64,000 nt of DNA from Cheiracanthium punctorium (GCA_038373885.1 JAWZYV010014407.1:186001-250000), one strand, 5' to 3'; positions 34,673 to 47,720 are shown, numbered from the stretch's first letter. Numbers and translations are program-made. Notes: generated from the letters alone by a model not told the origin.

Positions 34673-35034
34673 GACTTGGCACGTCTGCATAATATATTTA
34701 TGCCATTTCTTTTCCAAATCAACGATATTATCACAGGCATGTGTCCGTACCACACGCACGACTTTTGTTATCCATTTAGAACAAGCAAACAACAAGAGCG
34801 AGAGGACACCTGTGCAGGAATGCAGTTTCGTTGTGAGTAGGTAGGATGCTTATTTATGGTGTTTTATTTATGATGGAGTTATGGTGTTTTCCACAAGGTG
34901 GAAAGTCCTTTTGCAAATACTGGCATGATCAAATTTTATACAGGAAGTTAAGATCGTCACGTGAATGCTTGGCATGCGACCAAAAAACTTACAGAAAACA
35001 TACGAATGTGAGAGTTATAATGCATCCTGTAGCA

Positions 35035-35202
35035 CAGGGGCGTAGCCAGGGGGGGGGGATATCGGGATATACCCCCCCCCCGAAATTTTTGGATTAGTGA
35101 TGAAATTCCGTCTATTTATACAGATATAAGTTCATATCCCCCCCGAAATTTTTTCCAGGCGCATATCCCCCCCCCCGAAAAATTTTCCTGGCTACGCGCT
35201 TG
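35035..35202. mobile_element. hAT-type MITE with exact 8-bp duplication
   Basis: 168 bp, flanked by CTGTAGCA at 35027-35034 and 35203-35210. Ends are CAGGGGCGTAGCCAGG and CCTGGCTACGCGCTTG. It holds two poly-C tracts on one side and a poly-G tract on the other. Same family as 32118 but with an extra duplicated GAAATTTTT/C-tract segment near the right end. Confidence 0.9.
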
Positions 35203-35494
35203 CTGTAGCATGAGGAGGGAACTTCTAAGCTTTTTTAAGCCCATGGATGTTTGGGATAAGGAATAAAATGGTTCCGCAATGACCCAGTCGCTAAGTTCCG
35301 TTTCTATAAGAACACAGAAAGTGGAGCAGCACTGGCTTGGCCGCCATATTGCCTTGACCAAAACATTATTATTCCATGGTGGTAGTTCCAATTTCTCCCT
35401 TCAGTTGTACCAACAATTTTAATATTTCTTGATATTGTGTTAATTTTAACAACTTTTAAAACCTCGTACCAAGTAAATGGAAGTATAGTCTAGT

Positions 35495-35701
35495 CATGGG
35501 CGCCCATAGGAAGTTTTTTAGGAGGGAGGGGGGGGTGGCAAACTTCAAAATTTTTTTCTAGAGGGGGTCAAATGTCAAACTTTTAATAAACTTAGTTCTG
35601 GTTTTGGCATTTGTTTACATCATGAGACATTAACCTAAAACTCTAGGGGTCTAGGGGGGGGGGACAAGTGCCCTACCTTGTCCCCCTTATGGGGGCCCAT
35701 G
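35495..35701. mobile_element. Small hAT-like element, CATGGGC ends
   Basis: 207 bp with ends CATGGGCGCCCATAGG and CTTATGGGGGCCCATG (imperfect inverted repeat). Flanks AGTCTAGT (35487-35494) and AGTCTAGC (35702-35709) agree at 7 of 8 positions. G-tract-rich interior. Probably hAT by duplication length; the family is separate from the CGTAGCC one. Confidence 0.75.
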
Positions 35702-35709
35702 AGTCTAGC

Positions 35710-38542
35710 GGTCTAATGGTGGGTAAAGTCGGTCCTTTTGAGGATCCGGTCTTTACGGATCCGATCCAATCAAAACCAAATGTTCCGCCATACTTAGACC
35801 AACTCAGTTACTTCATTTCGTCCAATGCTGAAGAAAGCTAATGCCACCTCCTGGTATTCATATCTCTATGGGAAATACTGACTTCAGAGACTCGGTAAGT
35901 CCTGCACGGGGTGGAAGCGCATGCTGATCGTACTTATAATAGCTTTCGAACAAGCTTGTTCTACTGAAACAAGTATTTAAAAAAAAATAAATCCATATTG
36001 TTTATTTCCTTAAATCAACGTTTCCCAACCACTGGTTCACAAAAATGTAATTGTGGAACATTATTTTTAAAAAATAAACAATTTATTGAAAAATACGCAC
36101 TAAATATCGTAGAACTGTTGATCCAATAAATAAAATAACTTTTTTATTATTATTTAAAATTTTTGGCTGACGTCGGTCAGAGAAATGTTTTTTTTTTTCG
36201 CCAATCCTCAGGTGACGAGGATTGAGTAACACTGCCTTAAGCTATAAAATTACTCAAGAGATAAATTACGAATTCACGATCTAAAACACATAATTTTGGC
36301 GCCTATCTTTACGACGCGCCAAAAATCTCGGCGTCATAAAAACAAAATTTTTAACTAATCACACTGATTAAGCAAGGCATATTAACCAAACGTTTCCATT
36401 CTCCCACACAAAAAAAACATTCAAGAAGCGCAATTCCAAGACTTAAGTCATCACTGGAAAAAAGAAACTTGTTTACTTTGTTAAAGGAAGTTTTTTACTA
36501 TTGGCCTTACAAGGTGAAAACCGCAGACTACAAGCCGAGAGCAATAGTATCAGCTTGCTAGTTATTTTTTTTCAATTCCAACCGGACAAACAGAAAGTGG
36601 AAGAAACTGGCGTAAAGTGGATAGATGCAATATAATTGACACATTTTTGGGAATCGCAATCATTCATCATTATGCAGTAAACATTTGTGCAATTAATTAT
36701 TTACCTCGTTAGTTTCTCAATAGCTTTAAAGTGACCTTTACGTTTTCTTTATAACGTACTTCTAAGGAAAATAAATTTCTCAGAATAGTGTCTTACCTGA
36801 AAGAAATAAAAGAAATTTTATCAGTATCTTTTCAGCATGTTTAACACACGAATTTTCAATCATATATTGAAAATTATCACATACAAGAAATATTAAAATG
36901 CAAAATAATATAATCGACCTGTATTTACTAATAAAGAATTTTGTAAAGCACATACACAACTCTATCAAATTAAACAGCACAGACCGTTGCTATTAACTCT
37001 TTTTCAGCTGTAAAGAGTTTCCCCTAAGCAGAAAGTCAGTTACTTTCTGTTGATTTGGTTCTCTCACTTCCTGCTCCAGTGGAGGGAAGAACATATCACA
37101 GAAGGGTGTATTTTGTACACCCCAGAACGGCCCATACTGTTCATTTTATATAGATAATAGTGTTTTTATGACAAAGTTCTTTATTAGTTATGAACATGTG
37201 ACAGTCTTCCAGCGTTTTATTAAAACAGGGAGTCCCATAAATACCGCTCGAACTCTAAAAAGAAAGATTCCTTGCTCGGAGTACTTAAAAAAAATGCGCC
37301 AAGAGCTGCACCTGTAGGACCCATAGTTTTCGAGAAAAATAAGTAAAACAAAGTATGACGTCACACCCGGTGCAGGGAAAAACAATTAGAATCACGTTAA
37401 ATTGGACATTGGATTAGATATGGGGGGGGGGACTCGGTTTTATGGCCGTTATGCTCATCAGATCTAACACCTTTGGTTGCTTTCCAATGAACACGCTCAA
37501 AAGAATTGATCTGTCAAGACCTAATCACAAAGAAAAAGTGATTCAGTCTCTCCCCTTCATGCTGTGTGTATTTATGTGGGCACCACATTGATGCAACGTG
37601 AGCAGTTAGCTTCACACGGCGCACGCATGCAAGCTTCGATATGCAAAATGGACACTTTGAACATTATTTTATGAAAGCATATGTAAAAAAATATGTTTGT
37701 GATTCCAATAAAGACTCTTTTGGTACACCGGATATTACGTTTCTGCTTTTTTCTTGCATATTTCTGGAAAACTATGGGTCGTGCAGGTATGGTTCTTTAG
37801 GTAGTTTTATGTACTCCCAACGAGGAATCTGGTTGTGCAGAGTTTGGCCGGAATTTCCCGGAATCAGAAAGATCAATTTGTCCCTCTTTTGATCGAATTA
37901 AAACATTCTTTCTTTTCTTTTTATTTTTCCGATCCCTTTCATCCCCTCTTCTCAGAAGATTCACACATAGGAACTAACAGTAAAATGCACGTAGAACAAT
38001 TTAACTAAAAAGTTTCCAGAAAAGAAATATAAAATATAGAAGAGTAATAGCGTTCGTTGTCACAAGAGATAAAAATGCCGTGTTTACTTAGGCGCAATCT
38101 GTCGTGAACAAACAGATAACGGTTAAAAACGGAAAGCTATGCACTAAATTATCAATCTCAACACAGTCCTCATTATACCAACTCTATCTCATCCCAAGCA
38201 ATAATTCTTTTGATGGGGTACTTGCACGTAAAACCCCCTCTCATCTTTGAAGATGCTCTCAATACAATAAAGCATTTTTTATCCCACTGAGGAACATGTC
38301 ACAAAATAATAATGGTGCCATTCGAATGATTTTTCATAATCGATTACTACTACATTACAATCAGTAAACGATTAATCAGATATTGAATATTTTCACCACT
38401 GAGCTGTGTGATTTCCACTATTCTAATAGTATTCGCGATTTTTATTCGAATACTATTCAAGATTTCCAATGCCATGTGCTATTCGAATGTTACGTGCCGA
38501 GACTTCGGATCGATTTTTCAAAATCGATTAACTCGAATGCAC
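35710..38542. other. No gene supported
   Basis: Short frames at 37188-37385 (minus) and 37641-37892 (plus) share a residue pattern (LENYGS, and a RCSS/RYGS segment). They come from related DNA in opposite orientation, so they look like two copies of an unidentified repeat and not host genes. A G tract lies at about 37422-37430. Confidence 0.45.
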
Positions 38543-38546
38543 TTAA

Positions 38547-38994
38547 CCCTTTGAGACGCAACCCTTTCCCAATGCTGAAAAAAGGGCGGCCGTTGCCATC
38601 GCTCGACTTAACTACCAGCAAGATGGCGGACGATCGAAACGTTCATCGCGTGCCACAGATCAAGAAACTCTTTTTTTGACGACAGCTAGCTGTGCGATCG
38701 TCCGCCATCTTGCTGGTAGTTAAGTCGAGCGATGGCAACGGCCGCCCATTTTTCAGCATTGGGCAATCTATCCAGCTGTTCTCGTATTCTTCCATTTTTC
38801 AGCAGATGTCAGTGCTGTTAAAAATAACTGTGACCATTTTTTTACGGGAAATGACGTGCTAAAAAGTAAAGCATTATCGCAGAGCTATGTCATCCGCAAA
38901 TATTTTTTATAGAAATCAAATCTATTCTTGACTGGCAACAGTCAAAACGTCCGAGTTTGGTGTTCCCGGAGCGGGAACACTGCGCGTTAAAGGG
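38547..38994 (-). mobile_element. TTAA MITE, complete ends
   Basis: 448 bp between TTAA at 38543-38546 and 38995-38998. The CCCTTTGAGACGCA end is on the left and the GTTCCC/GGGAAC hairpin end on the right, so it is in minus orientation. One arm is shortened: after the AGCTAGCTGTGCG tip, the second arm starts at GATCGTCCGCC, skipping about 60 bp. Confidence 0.88.
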
Positions 38995-38998
38995 TTAA

Positions 38999-40070
38999 TA
39001 ATCAGTTAATTCGAATAATTTCATTTATTCATGCCCATCAATATGTTAAAATAAAATTGTTCAACTTACAGATCTTATTTTTCCAAAAGAATGTCCACGC
39101 CTTTCAGTCACAAATATTTTATTTTGTAGTTTATTTGCGTTAGACTATGGTTTACCGTAACCAAAAGTTTCATTAATGTTACTATCAACGAGAAAGGTAA
39201 ATCACTCCGAACTCATGAATTATAAAGCACTGTAAAAAAGCAATAAGTTCAACATAAAATGTTTTCAAAGGAGAACGTTCTTTTATAAATTTCACTAATA
39301 TATATTATCGAAGACGAATAAGGTTTGTATTTCTAAATAGGCCAGAGTAGGCCGCGGCCTAAGCCGGCTTTTTCTTTTTTTTTTTTAAACGTAGGCGGAA
39401 TGCAGCTGATGCAGACCTCACTTTTTTGTTTTCTATTAACGTTTGACATTAATAGGTGACGGAAATTTCATCATCAAAATATCAAATTACGGACTTACAT
39501 TGAGCCACTTTTGGTTCAACAAAGAAATTAACTCATAGAAAAAGAACTTTTTTCTTGATAAAATGGTTAAACGAGTTAAAAAAATAAAAATAAAATACAA
39601 ATGTTTTTAAACCCCATTTTAGCGGCTTACGATAAAGTTAATGAATTCATAAAATATAACTAAAAATAAGGATAACGCATACAATATAGGAACATCAACT
39701 AAACAGAAATAAAAAACTTAATTACTTTTCCACTGGATAAACAAACAGTTGAATTCATTTAAAAAAAGAAAAGGTTGGAAATATTTCGCAGGATATTACA
39801 CTCTTATTTGCATAATAATAAGGTTGAAAAAATTTCATAAATCAACATATTTTTTCATAAAACACTTCATGATGTGAAGGCACATTTCTGAAGTATTTCA
39901 CCTGCGAACTGTAAAAAAAGAACACCTGATCAAATATCCGGTATAAACACATCAGAGTTCCGCTCAGATAAAAGTAGATTTCTCGTAACTCTTCAGGATT
40001 ATTTTCGTCTGCGTTCCTTCCACGTAAACTTTGATAATAAAGTTATGGGTTAAAAGAAGAAGAAAAAAAA
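38999..40070. other. AT-rich DNA, nothing recognised
   Basis: No frames of note and no shared repeats noticed. Confidence 0.5.
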
Positions 40071-40075
40071 AAGAC

Positions 40076-40220
40076 GTGGATACTGGTATGCTATCGAATC
40101 TATCCCGATTGATCTTCTACCTGAGTACCCACTTCCTGCTCCAGGCAGAGAAAAGGTGTAAACCATCACGTCCTATAGATAAAGATTATTCATGAGGAAC
40201 TCATGCATAATAAAACACTT
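40076..40220 (+). repeat. Duplicated segment, copy 1
   Basis: GTGGATACTGGTATGCTATCG, a CACTTCCTGCTC word and GGTGTAAACCATCACGT are repeated at 41138-41275 with the same order and some loss. A related TCACTTCCTGCTCCAG stretch occurs near 37068. The identity of the repeat is unknown. Confidence 0.55.
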
Positions 40221-40394
40221 TCTATAAAGCGATCGTGGTCGCTAGGATTGATCTCGGTTGGTCATTGCAAAAACCGCTACGGCAGTGGTTCCCATGTTAT
40301 GCTCATCGTTGTGTCCTCGGTAGAATATATAAGTATCTATTTCGGACTGGGGGTTGATCCGGTATTTTAAACCTTTATTATTACTAGAGTTAAC

Positions 40395-40803
40395 CCTTTG
40401 AGGCGCAACCCTTTCCCAATGCTGAAAAAAGGGCAGCCGTTGCCATCGCTCGACTTCACTACCAGCAAGATGGCGGACGATCGAAACGTTCATCGCGTGC
40501 CACAGATCTAGGGACCCTTTTTTTACGCAGCCGAGCGATGGCAACGGCTGCCCTTTTTTCAGCATCGGGCAATCTATCCATCTGTTCTCGCATTCTTCCA
40601 TTTTTCAGCAAATGTCAGTGCTGTTAAAAAGAATCGTGACAATTTTTTTTACAGGAAATGGCGTGCTAAAAAGTAAAGGATTCTCGTGGAGCTATGTCAC
40701 CCGCAACTATTTTTAGAGAAATCAAATCTATTATTCGTGACTGTCAACAGTCAAAACGTCAGAGTTTTGTGTTCCCACAGCGGGAACACTGAGCGTTAAA
40801 GGG
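40395..40803 (-). mobile_element. TTAA MITE with most of one arm deleted
   Basis: 409 bp from TTAA (40391-40394) and CCCTTTGAGGCGCAACC to the hairpin end, where the flank reads GGGTAA (a T lost from TTAA). The tip is joined directly to CCGAGCGATGGCAACGG, so the second arm keeps only its base. The minus frame at 40242-40601 crosses the element boundary and is not a gene. Confidence 0.85.
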
Positions 40804-40814
40804 TAATATAAATG

Positions 40815-41035
40815 TTTTTTAATGATTGCTTTTTTATAAACAGTTTTAGTAGGCGATTTTAATATAGATTTCAATTCCAAAGGTGTGTTTTATGGAACAA
40901 GGATGAAAAATACGGTACACTCATGAGTAATATGACACACTTGATACACTTTCGACTTTATTTTATAAGGAAGAAAAATAGGAATGACGCATGGATTATG
41001 ATATTCTTTTAATATATGGCACTTCCGTGCGTATT
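40815..41035 (+). repeat. Dispersed repeat shared with 52432-52800
   Basis: GGCGATTTTAATATAGATTTC, ATGGAACAAGGATGAAAAAT and a CATGGATTATGATATTCTTT stretch match the segment at 52432-52800 in order. Here there is one unit of what is a tandem repeat there. Confidence 0.6.
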
Positions 41036-41137
41036 TAAAATATGAAAGAATTTCAGATTTTTTTCCCCGCGACTAGCAATAAAAGCGTTGAGCACGACGA
41101 AGCAATTGGGTAATGTGTTAAAAATCGGCAAAACAAC

Positions 41138-41275
41138 CGTGGATGTTGGCTAGCTATCGAATCCATTCGAATTAGCACTAGTGGGAAACACTAAGAGAGC
41201 GTGTACTCAGCATTCTTCCTGCTCAGAGTTAAGGTGTGAACCATCACGTTCTGTAAATAAAAATGCGAAATTCAC
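41138..41275 (+). repeat. Duplicated segment, copy 2
   Basis: Second copy of the 40076-40220 segment (GTGGATGTTGGCTAGCTATCG and GGTGTGAACCATCACGT). The TTAA MITE at 40395 and the repeat at 40815 lie between the copies. Confidence 0.55.
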
Positions 41276-41846
41276 GCCTGGAAATAATCACGTTCAAAAA
41301 TAAAATTATTGATTTTGTTTCCTTGTTAAAGAGTACTCGTGAAAGAGCCATTCTTGCATTTTTTCCGTGCAATTTTTTTTTTTTTTTTTTTAAATCTGTT
41401 TACGAATATTTTAGCGTGATTCAGCGTTTATCTTTACAAGGCAATATGTTCAGCAGGTAATTCGAATTAAGGCAGTTGAGGCGAGTGTAATTAATATATT
41501 AGCATGGGTGCGGAATCATGGTAATATACTCGGTAATATGTTTAAGTAGTAATATATGGAAGGTTGTCAGTTTTTAGGGGGGAAGACGAAAGATTGTCTC
41601 ATAGGTTTTAGTTCTAAGGACAATGATTAGACATAGATTGTGTGTCTTATTTGTTTTAACCTGTTTGCTTCCATCTATTCAAAGAGGTAGCTGATAGCGG
41701 AAAAAAAAAGCCGGTCCACAGAGAGGCATTCTAAATATCATCGAAGCAACGGCTGACACAGAATGGGAATGTCAGGCACTGCAACGATTAAAGCAAACAG
41801 AATTATACTTTAAGCAGTAGAACACATACGCACTTGCGCAGGGACC
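41276..41846. other. No gene; T run at about 41371-41390
   Basis: A 65-codon frame (41263-41460) spans the T run and is not supported as a gene. Confidence 0.5.
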
Positions 41847-42005
41847 GTAGAAACTGTTAGCACGGTGCCGCACTCTGGGTAACCAGGTTCGTGCCCCAGC
41901 TACCCAAGTTTGTTATTTTTAAATATGGCAAACGAGGAAGATCTGCTTAGGGTAGGAGAGCCTTAGACAGTAGACTTTTTAGAGGTTCTAACGCGTATTC
42001 ATGTT
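41847..42005. mobile_element. Composite of two SINE pieces
   Basis: A forward tRNA-like head has an A-box-like TTAGCACGGTGCCG and a B-box-like GGTTCGTGCCC (41888-41898). It is followed by an inverted fragment of the 25255-type SINE body (GGTTCTAACGCGTATTCATG). That fragment stops at the TTAA MITE at 42007, as the 25255 SINE stops at a MITE tip. Confidence 0.6.
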
Positions 42006-42006
42006 A

Positions 42007-42393
42007 CAATGCTGAAAAAAGGGCAGCCGTTGCCATCGCTCGACTTAACTACCAGCCAGATGGCGGACGATCGAAACGTTCATCGCGTGCCACAGATCTA
42101 GAGACCCTTTTTCGACGGCAGCTGGCTGTGCCCCGCCATCTTGCTGGTAGTTAAGTCGAGCGATGGCAACGGCTGCCTTTTTTTCAGCATTGGGCAATCT
42201 AATCCAGCTGTTCTCGCATTCTTCCATTTTTCGGCAGATGTCAGTGCTGTTAAAAATAATCGTGACCATTTTTTTACGGGGCTGTGACGTGCTAGAAAAT
42301 TAAAGGATTCACGTGGAGCTATGTCACCCGCAACTATTTTTATAGACATCAAATCTATTCTTCCTGACTGACAGGGCGAGGACACCGCGCTGG
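42007..42393 (-). mobile_element. TTAA MITE, both termini worn
   Basis: Begins within the arm (AATGCTGAAAAAAGGGC) without its CCCTTT end. It ends with an internal deletion leading to GCGAGGACACCGCGCTGG and TTAA. The GTCCTCGC-type end is like that of 14398, marking a subfamily with a different terminal hairpin. The tip near 42115-42135 has lost sequence from one arm. Confidence 0.75.
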
Positions 42394-42397
42394 TTAA

Positions 42398-45300
42398 AAA
42401 ATTGAATATATCTTTACGCGCGGTAGATAAACGGGAGAGGAATAATCAAAAGACTACCAAGAAATGAACCTGCTCCCGGAGTAATTGTCTTCGTGAGTAA
42501 GTGACCGTTGTACCCGATTAATCACTGGCAAAGGTATAAAGACCGAAGTCGCACACTTCTTTCAGCGGGTCGATTAGGAAACCTGGAATGAGGAAATCCA
42601 GAAATAGCCTCCATTTATTCATCATCGGCACTCTGAAGTGGAGGAGATAAAACAGTCTTTTTTTGCCTCGACTGCTACGAAAGAGGCCTGTTTTGATAGA
42701 GACAAATTGCCCCCAGGTAGCAACGGAAAGTTAAGGACTTAGCGGAATCCGGCGTGTGACACTCCAAGAGATAGTGCGACGACAATGTTGATTCGTATTT
42801 GTTTTCATTATTTATTTACCGGAGGTTGCTTTATCATAAGAAATTCAAAGAAAGAAATAATAACTATTCAGCTTGAAAGTTGTTCTTCTCACACGACTTA
42901 TGAACAGTTATATAAAAACAAATGAAAGGTGCCGGACACTCAACATCAACACGTTACGTTGTACGTAAAAAATTGATACTGCTTATTCATCAAATGCTTT
43001 ATGCACATATATTAGTAAAAACCTATGCACAGGGTGTCCACCAATGTCAGGAGGCAAAAATAGTATCATTAGTAGCCCAATCGACATAAGAAATAACCGT
43101 ACGGCATTTAGCTTCATTTAAGAAGTAATGGATAAAATGATACATTTATTTAAAAAAAAAGCTCCATGCATTATATAACAGAGCATATAGTAAGTACATT
43201 TATTTTTATGGCACGATTAAAAAAAGTTCAAATGTTTGATGAACGACCAATCACAATTTTGAAAAGGAAAGGGAGTTGACAAAAACCGAAATGTGATTGT
43301 CAAAATAGTAGTCACCTGGAGTAAGGTACAAGTAGTCAAAAACTTGAAAATAGCATCAAAATGACGTTTTTTTTTTAATTAAAAAAAGTCACCCAAGTCG
43401 CCTAATCATTAAATTAGTACCAAAAGTCGCCGGTGGGTACCCTGTATATATATCTCACACAACTTGCAGAAGAAAAAAAAATTCTTAAGAACAAAAATTG
43501 CCTTCAAAGACTTACCCGTTTTGAGAAATATTGCAAAATTTCGTATGTTTAAGATTTTTTTATTAAATGTCTCCAAACTTTTATAGGTCACTGTGTGTAA
43601 CCGTCTGTGGTACAGCTTGTCTTGTGAAGAGACATCCTAAATTTTTTTCGAGTCTCTACCACAATTTGATTCTTTTAAAACTTGTATAAAGTTACAAGCA
43701 TATACGTAAATTGGTGTGTGACATTGGGTGAGCAAAACGTTTCCTATTGCAGAAAATATTTTCATACAGGTGATATCTGAATGTTCTTGCATTTTTTGGG
43801 GAGGTATTGCCCCCCTTTCCCCTTAGTGAGTTACGCCTATGGATACAAGATTCTTAAAATAATATCCTTGAAAATCAGAGAAGGGAAGGAGCAAAATGTG
43901 AGCTTGTTATGTAAAATTACAACATGTACAGGAAAGAATTTTACATCATTACTTTTACTACCTCTTTAACGCAACAAGTAAACCTGATCGTTATCTTAAG
44001 AGTGCTTACGATTAACATCTCGCCACAACATCGTTAAGAGATGTCTGTAAATAAATAATACTTATTAGTTTACCGACGAGTCGACACACGACAAGCATAT
44101 CTATGGCATCTGTTCAGATGTCCTTGAGTAAAAAAACAGATTTAAACCATTAAAAAGTAATGAATGTTTGAAAAAAGTAATGAAAACATTCGGAAACGTT
44201 TTGTCAAAGAACACAATACAGACATTTTTTTCTATGATTATAGAAATGAGTCACTTATAAACAGAAATATGTCCGCCAAAAATGAAAATCTTCCTTAGAA
44301 GGTTGACAAAATAAAGTTAATTACGTTAAGCATGTCTCCCTCCGCTTTCAAGATTATTCAAACGTAAAAACATCGTTTTAAATTGATTAATTAGCAATTT
44401 CAAAATTATTCTAGACAACTATAAACATTTTAATTTACAACAAATGTGTTTATTATTATTTTTATTTTTATACACAGTAGATGTAAAATTTCAAGCCAGC
44501 AGCTTTAAAACTAATTTTATTTGTGTTTCAATCACTGTTACTGTTTTAGACATTAAACTAAAGTATACGATGTTCATATAAACTTAATAGTTTATGCTTG
44601 TTTTTAAGAAAAATTCTAAATTCAGTTTGCTAGTGCACATACATTTCAACAGCAGTTTTAAAACATTGCATTTGGAACACAATTTCTTTCATTATTAACA
44701 ATTTTAAAATTATTAACCATAACTATTTTAATCTTATATAAAAGTAAATCTTATATGGATCTGACTTAAGATTTATATAGTTAGTCAATATCATTCATTC
44801 TTAGTAATGCATCTTTTTAACAATTACCATAAGTAGTTTAGAAATGAACAAAAATAAATTCTAAAAATAGCTCCCGCTATTGAGAAATGTTTAACATAAC
44901 CAGAAAATGCTTTTTGGTAAACAAAACCGAAAACTTCTTTCAAGCTCTTTCAATTGGTCAAATGTCTAACCTAGATAGAGATTCTTCTGGGGTGTATTTC
45001 AGATTATTCACTTTCTGAACAGCTTTTTCAAGAATCCAACTGCGTTACAGACTGGAAAAAAGCTGGATTGTTTCTCATAAGCTGTATTATGAACGATTAC
45101 AAAACAGCTTTTGGCGGATTCAGAGGGGTCCTACAGGAGCACGTACGAACTAAGTTTACACAATAGAAGATTGAGTTGTTTTGTAAATTCAAATGAACTT
45201 ACAAGAGAAAGGAGACAAAAAAAATTGTGCCTCCTCCAGAATTTTTTTCTTGATCCGCCACTGCAAACAGCGCAACTGTAAAAGTTATGAAACATTCATA

Positions 45301-47207
45301 AAAAAAGTCTCAAAACATAGAGAATTCAGCATTTGTCCTACAAAACGGATAACGTTTCAGTCCATTTTTGAAGGCGAAGCCGTAATTTACGATAGTAAAG
45401 AACTGAGCCTTTTGCTTCTATAAGTATTCTTTTAATTATTTTAGAGTTCTTAGCAATCATTTCAAGTTAGCTAGATAATGGAAGCGTGGTTTATAATTTA
45501 GCGATCTGTGTTCTGATATTTCTTTCCTTTTAAATGAACTTTTGCCCATACGATACATTACTCAAAAAAGGTCACATGTTAATAAGTTATGTATTTATTA
45601 TTAACACTCTAGTAAAATATCGTCATTATAACGTATAATATTTAATGTGTAACATACTGGTTTAATTGTGTAAATTAGACGCATCAGAAAACAAATTACA
45701 GCTTAAGATTCAGACCTTGATCTAACATTTATCTAAATTGAAGCAGCTAATGATTGCATGCCATATGTATAAATAAAAAAAAATAATTTTTAAAAAAAAG
45801 TTCAGGAAGTTCCATTAGTTGAAACTACTGCGGTATTTATTAACTTAGGTCAAAATCCTTAAACTTGGCAAACCAGTCATTTTACTCCTACTCAAAACTC
45901 TAAAATTAGGTATATTTTGTTATAATAAATTCTTCTTTTAAGGAAAACAACGAATGCCTGTTCTGTTTTCGCATACAGACGATATTTTGATTAAAAATGA
46001 TGATTGAAGGAACAGTTATTTTTAGGAATGGCATATTTGTTCGTTGCTTAGATTCAAGGACTAAATTATTTCATGCGACCGAACATCGCCAAGCATGGCA
46101 ATCATGATTTTTATTTTTTATTTTTTTAAGGGTGTGGGAGGTTATATTTTTCCAAACATTTCGAGTTTTGAAATTTAAATCAGCTGATTGATTTCCCTGA
46201 ATCTTTGCCTTTTTTTTTTTAAAGTACTTATCCTGTGTTAGCATGCAATCTAGTTCCTGAGTAAATCGCGCGGAAACATGTTTTAAAGTAACCCTATAAC
46301 TTACAACGACGTTGAAAAAGAATCTTTACACTAGGGCCGTTATGGAGGAACGTAATCCTACGATGAAAAGAAAAAAAAAATATTCCCAGTTTTTAGCACT
46401 TTTGTCATCATACTTACAAAAAAAAGAAAATGTTCACTTAGAAAAACTGAACATTCAACCTTTTGAAAGCGAGCACCGGCTTTTAAAAAATCACCCTAGC
46501 GTGAATTATTGATGTTCCTCCTTAATTGCTAATTAAGATACTCTAGAAGAGATATTTCATTCATAAATGGCACGAAATGAGCTTTATTAATATCTTTTAT
46601 CTCTCCTCTCCCCCCTCCACTTCTACCAAACACCCTGTCTTCTCATCATAAGCGTCTTTTGGAATAAAATTGAAAAAGCAAGGGGAAAAGACCGGTGAAC
46701 AGAAATTTTCCTTGGCAGCGTGCCAGCAGACGATGTAATGATTTAATATTCTGGGTCGCTTTATATAAAGGGAAACAATTTTAATTCAATCAACGTTGGC
46801 AACAGTAATTCGTTTATCAGATTTAAGTAGGGAAGAGAGGAAGAGGGAGCTTTTCGGTCAGAATGGTGAAACAGTTGGTTCCCTCTCGAGAGGGGTTTGG
46901 GCAATAGAGCAGTAAATTTAGTTAAGTTTAATTAAAAACAAGCTGACGTTGAGCGAATTTGTATAGCCTTCCCTCCCTTCGCCCATCAATATATATGGTC
47001 ATAATTAAATTCGACATCGTGTTAGCCTGGGAGAGCTTTTGCTTTAAGCCTTCAATTTATCCTGCTTCAGAATGGCGCCACTTTAGTTTTAACTCGCTAG
47101 GCGAAAGAGCGTTAAAACTCCATTTTACACCACACTGGAATTTCAGCTTAACACGATCGAAGAAATTCAGAAATAACATTTTGTTTCCGCCCTCACATGA
47201 CAACAAA
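42398..47207. other. Long AT-rich stretch without a recognised gene
   Basis: About 4.8 kb with no frame that resembles a known protein. The only shared repeat noticed is the AGTCGCC-type fragment at 43380-43440 (see 6935). Short frames at 45193-45423, 46312-46512 and 46959-47219 are not supported; the last runs into a MITE. Unseen exons of a spliced gene cannot be excluded. Confidence 0.5.
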
Positions 47208-47211
47208 TTAA

Positions 47212-47720
47212 CCCTTTAACGCGCAGTGTTCCTGCTCTGGGAACACCAAACTCTGACGTTTTGACTGTTGCCAGTCACGAAGAATAGATTGGATTTTTAT
47301 AAAAAATAGTAGCGGGTGACATAGCTCCACGAGAATCCTTCACTTTTTTGCATGTCATTTCCCGTAAAAAAAAAAAAAAAAAATAAACATTGTCACGATT
47401 ATTTTTAACAGCACTGACATCTGCTGAAAACTAGAAGAATACGATGGATATACGTTGATATAGAACAACTGGACAGACTGCCCAGTGCTGATTAAAAGGG
47501 CAGTCATTGCCATCGCTCGATTTAACTATCAGCAAGATGGCGGCACAGATGGATGACACCGCTGGCTGCGCGCGCACAGCCATCTGTGTCAAAAATGGTC
47601 TCTAGATCTGTGGCACGCGATGAATGATTCGATCGACCGCCATCTTGCTGGTAGTTAAATCGAGCGGTGGCAAACGGCTGCCCTTTTTTCACCATTGGGA
47701 AATGGTTGAGCTTCGAAGGA
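47212..47720 (+). mobile_element. TTAA MITE, 509 bp
   Basis: Between TTAA at 47208-47211 and 47721-47724. The left hairpin is GTTCCTGCTCTGGGAAC (one loop-side change). The arm carries the TACGTTGATATAGAACAAC insertion also seen at 15240. The centre CTGGCTGCGCGCGCACAGCC is near-perfectly palindromic. A run of A bases at about 47368-47382 is expanded compared with other copies. Confidence 0.9.

Noticed and set aside
35116..35391. 91-codon minus-strand frame that might be transposase
   Set aside because: It crosses the hAT MITE boundary at 35202, and the residues show no catalytic motif.
36020..36235. Possible hAT element (TTTCCCAACCACTGG near the left, an inverse-like TGAGTAACACTGCC on the right)
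   Set aside because: The ends match poorly and no 8-bp duplication was found.
46959..47219. 86-codon forward frame
   Set aside because: It ends inside the TTAA MITE and matches nothing known.
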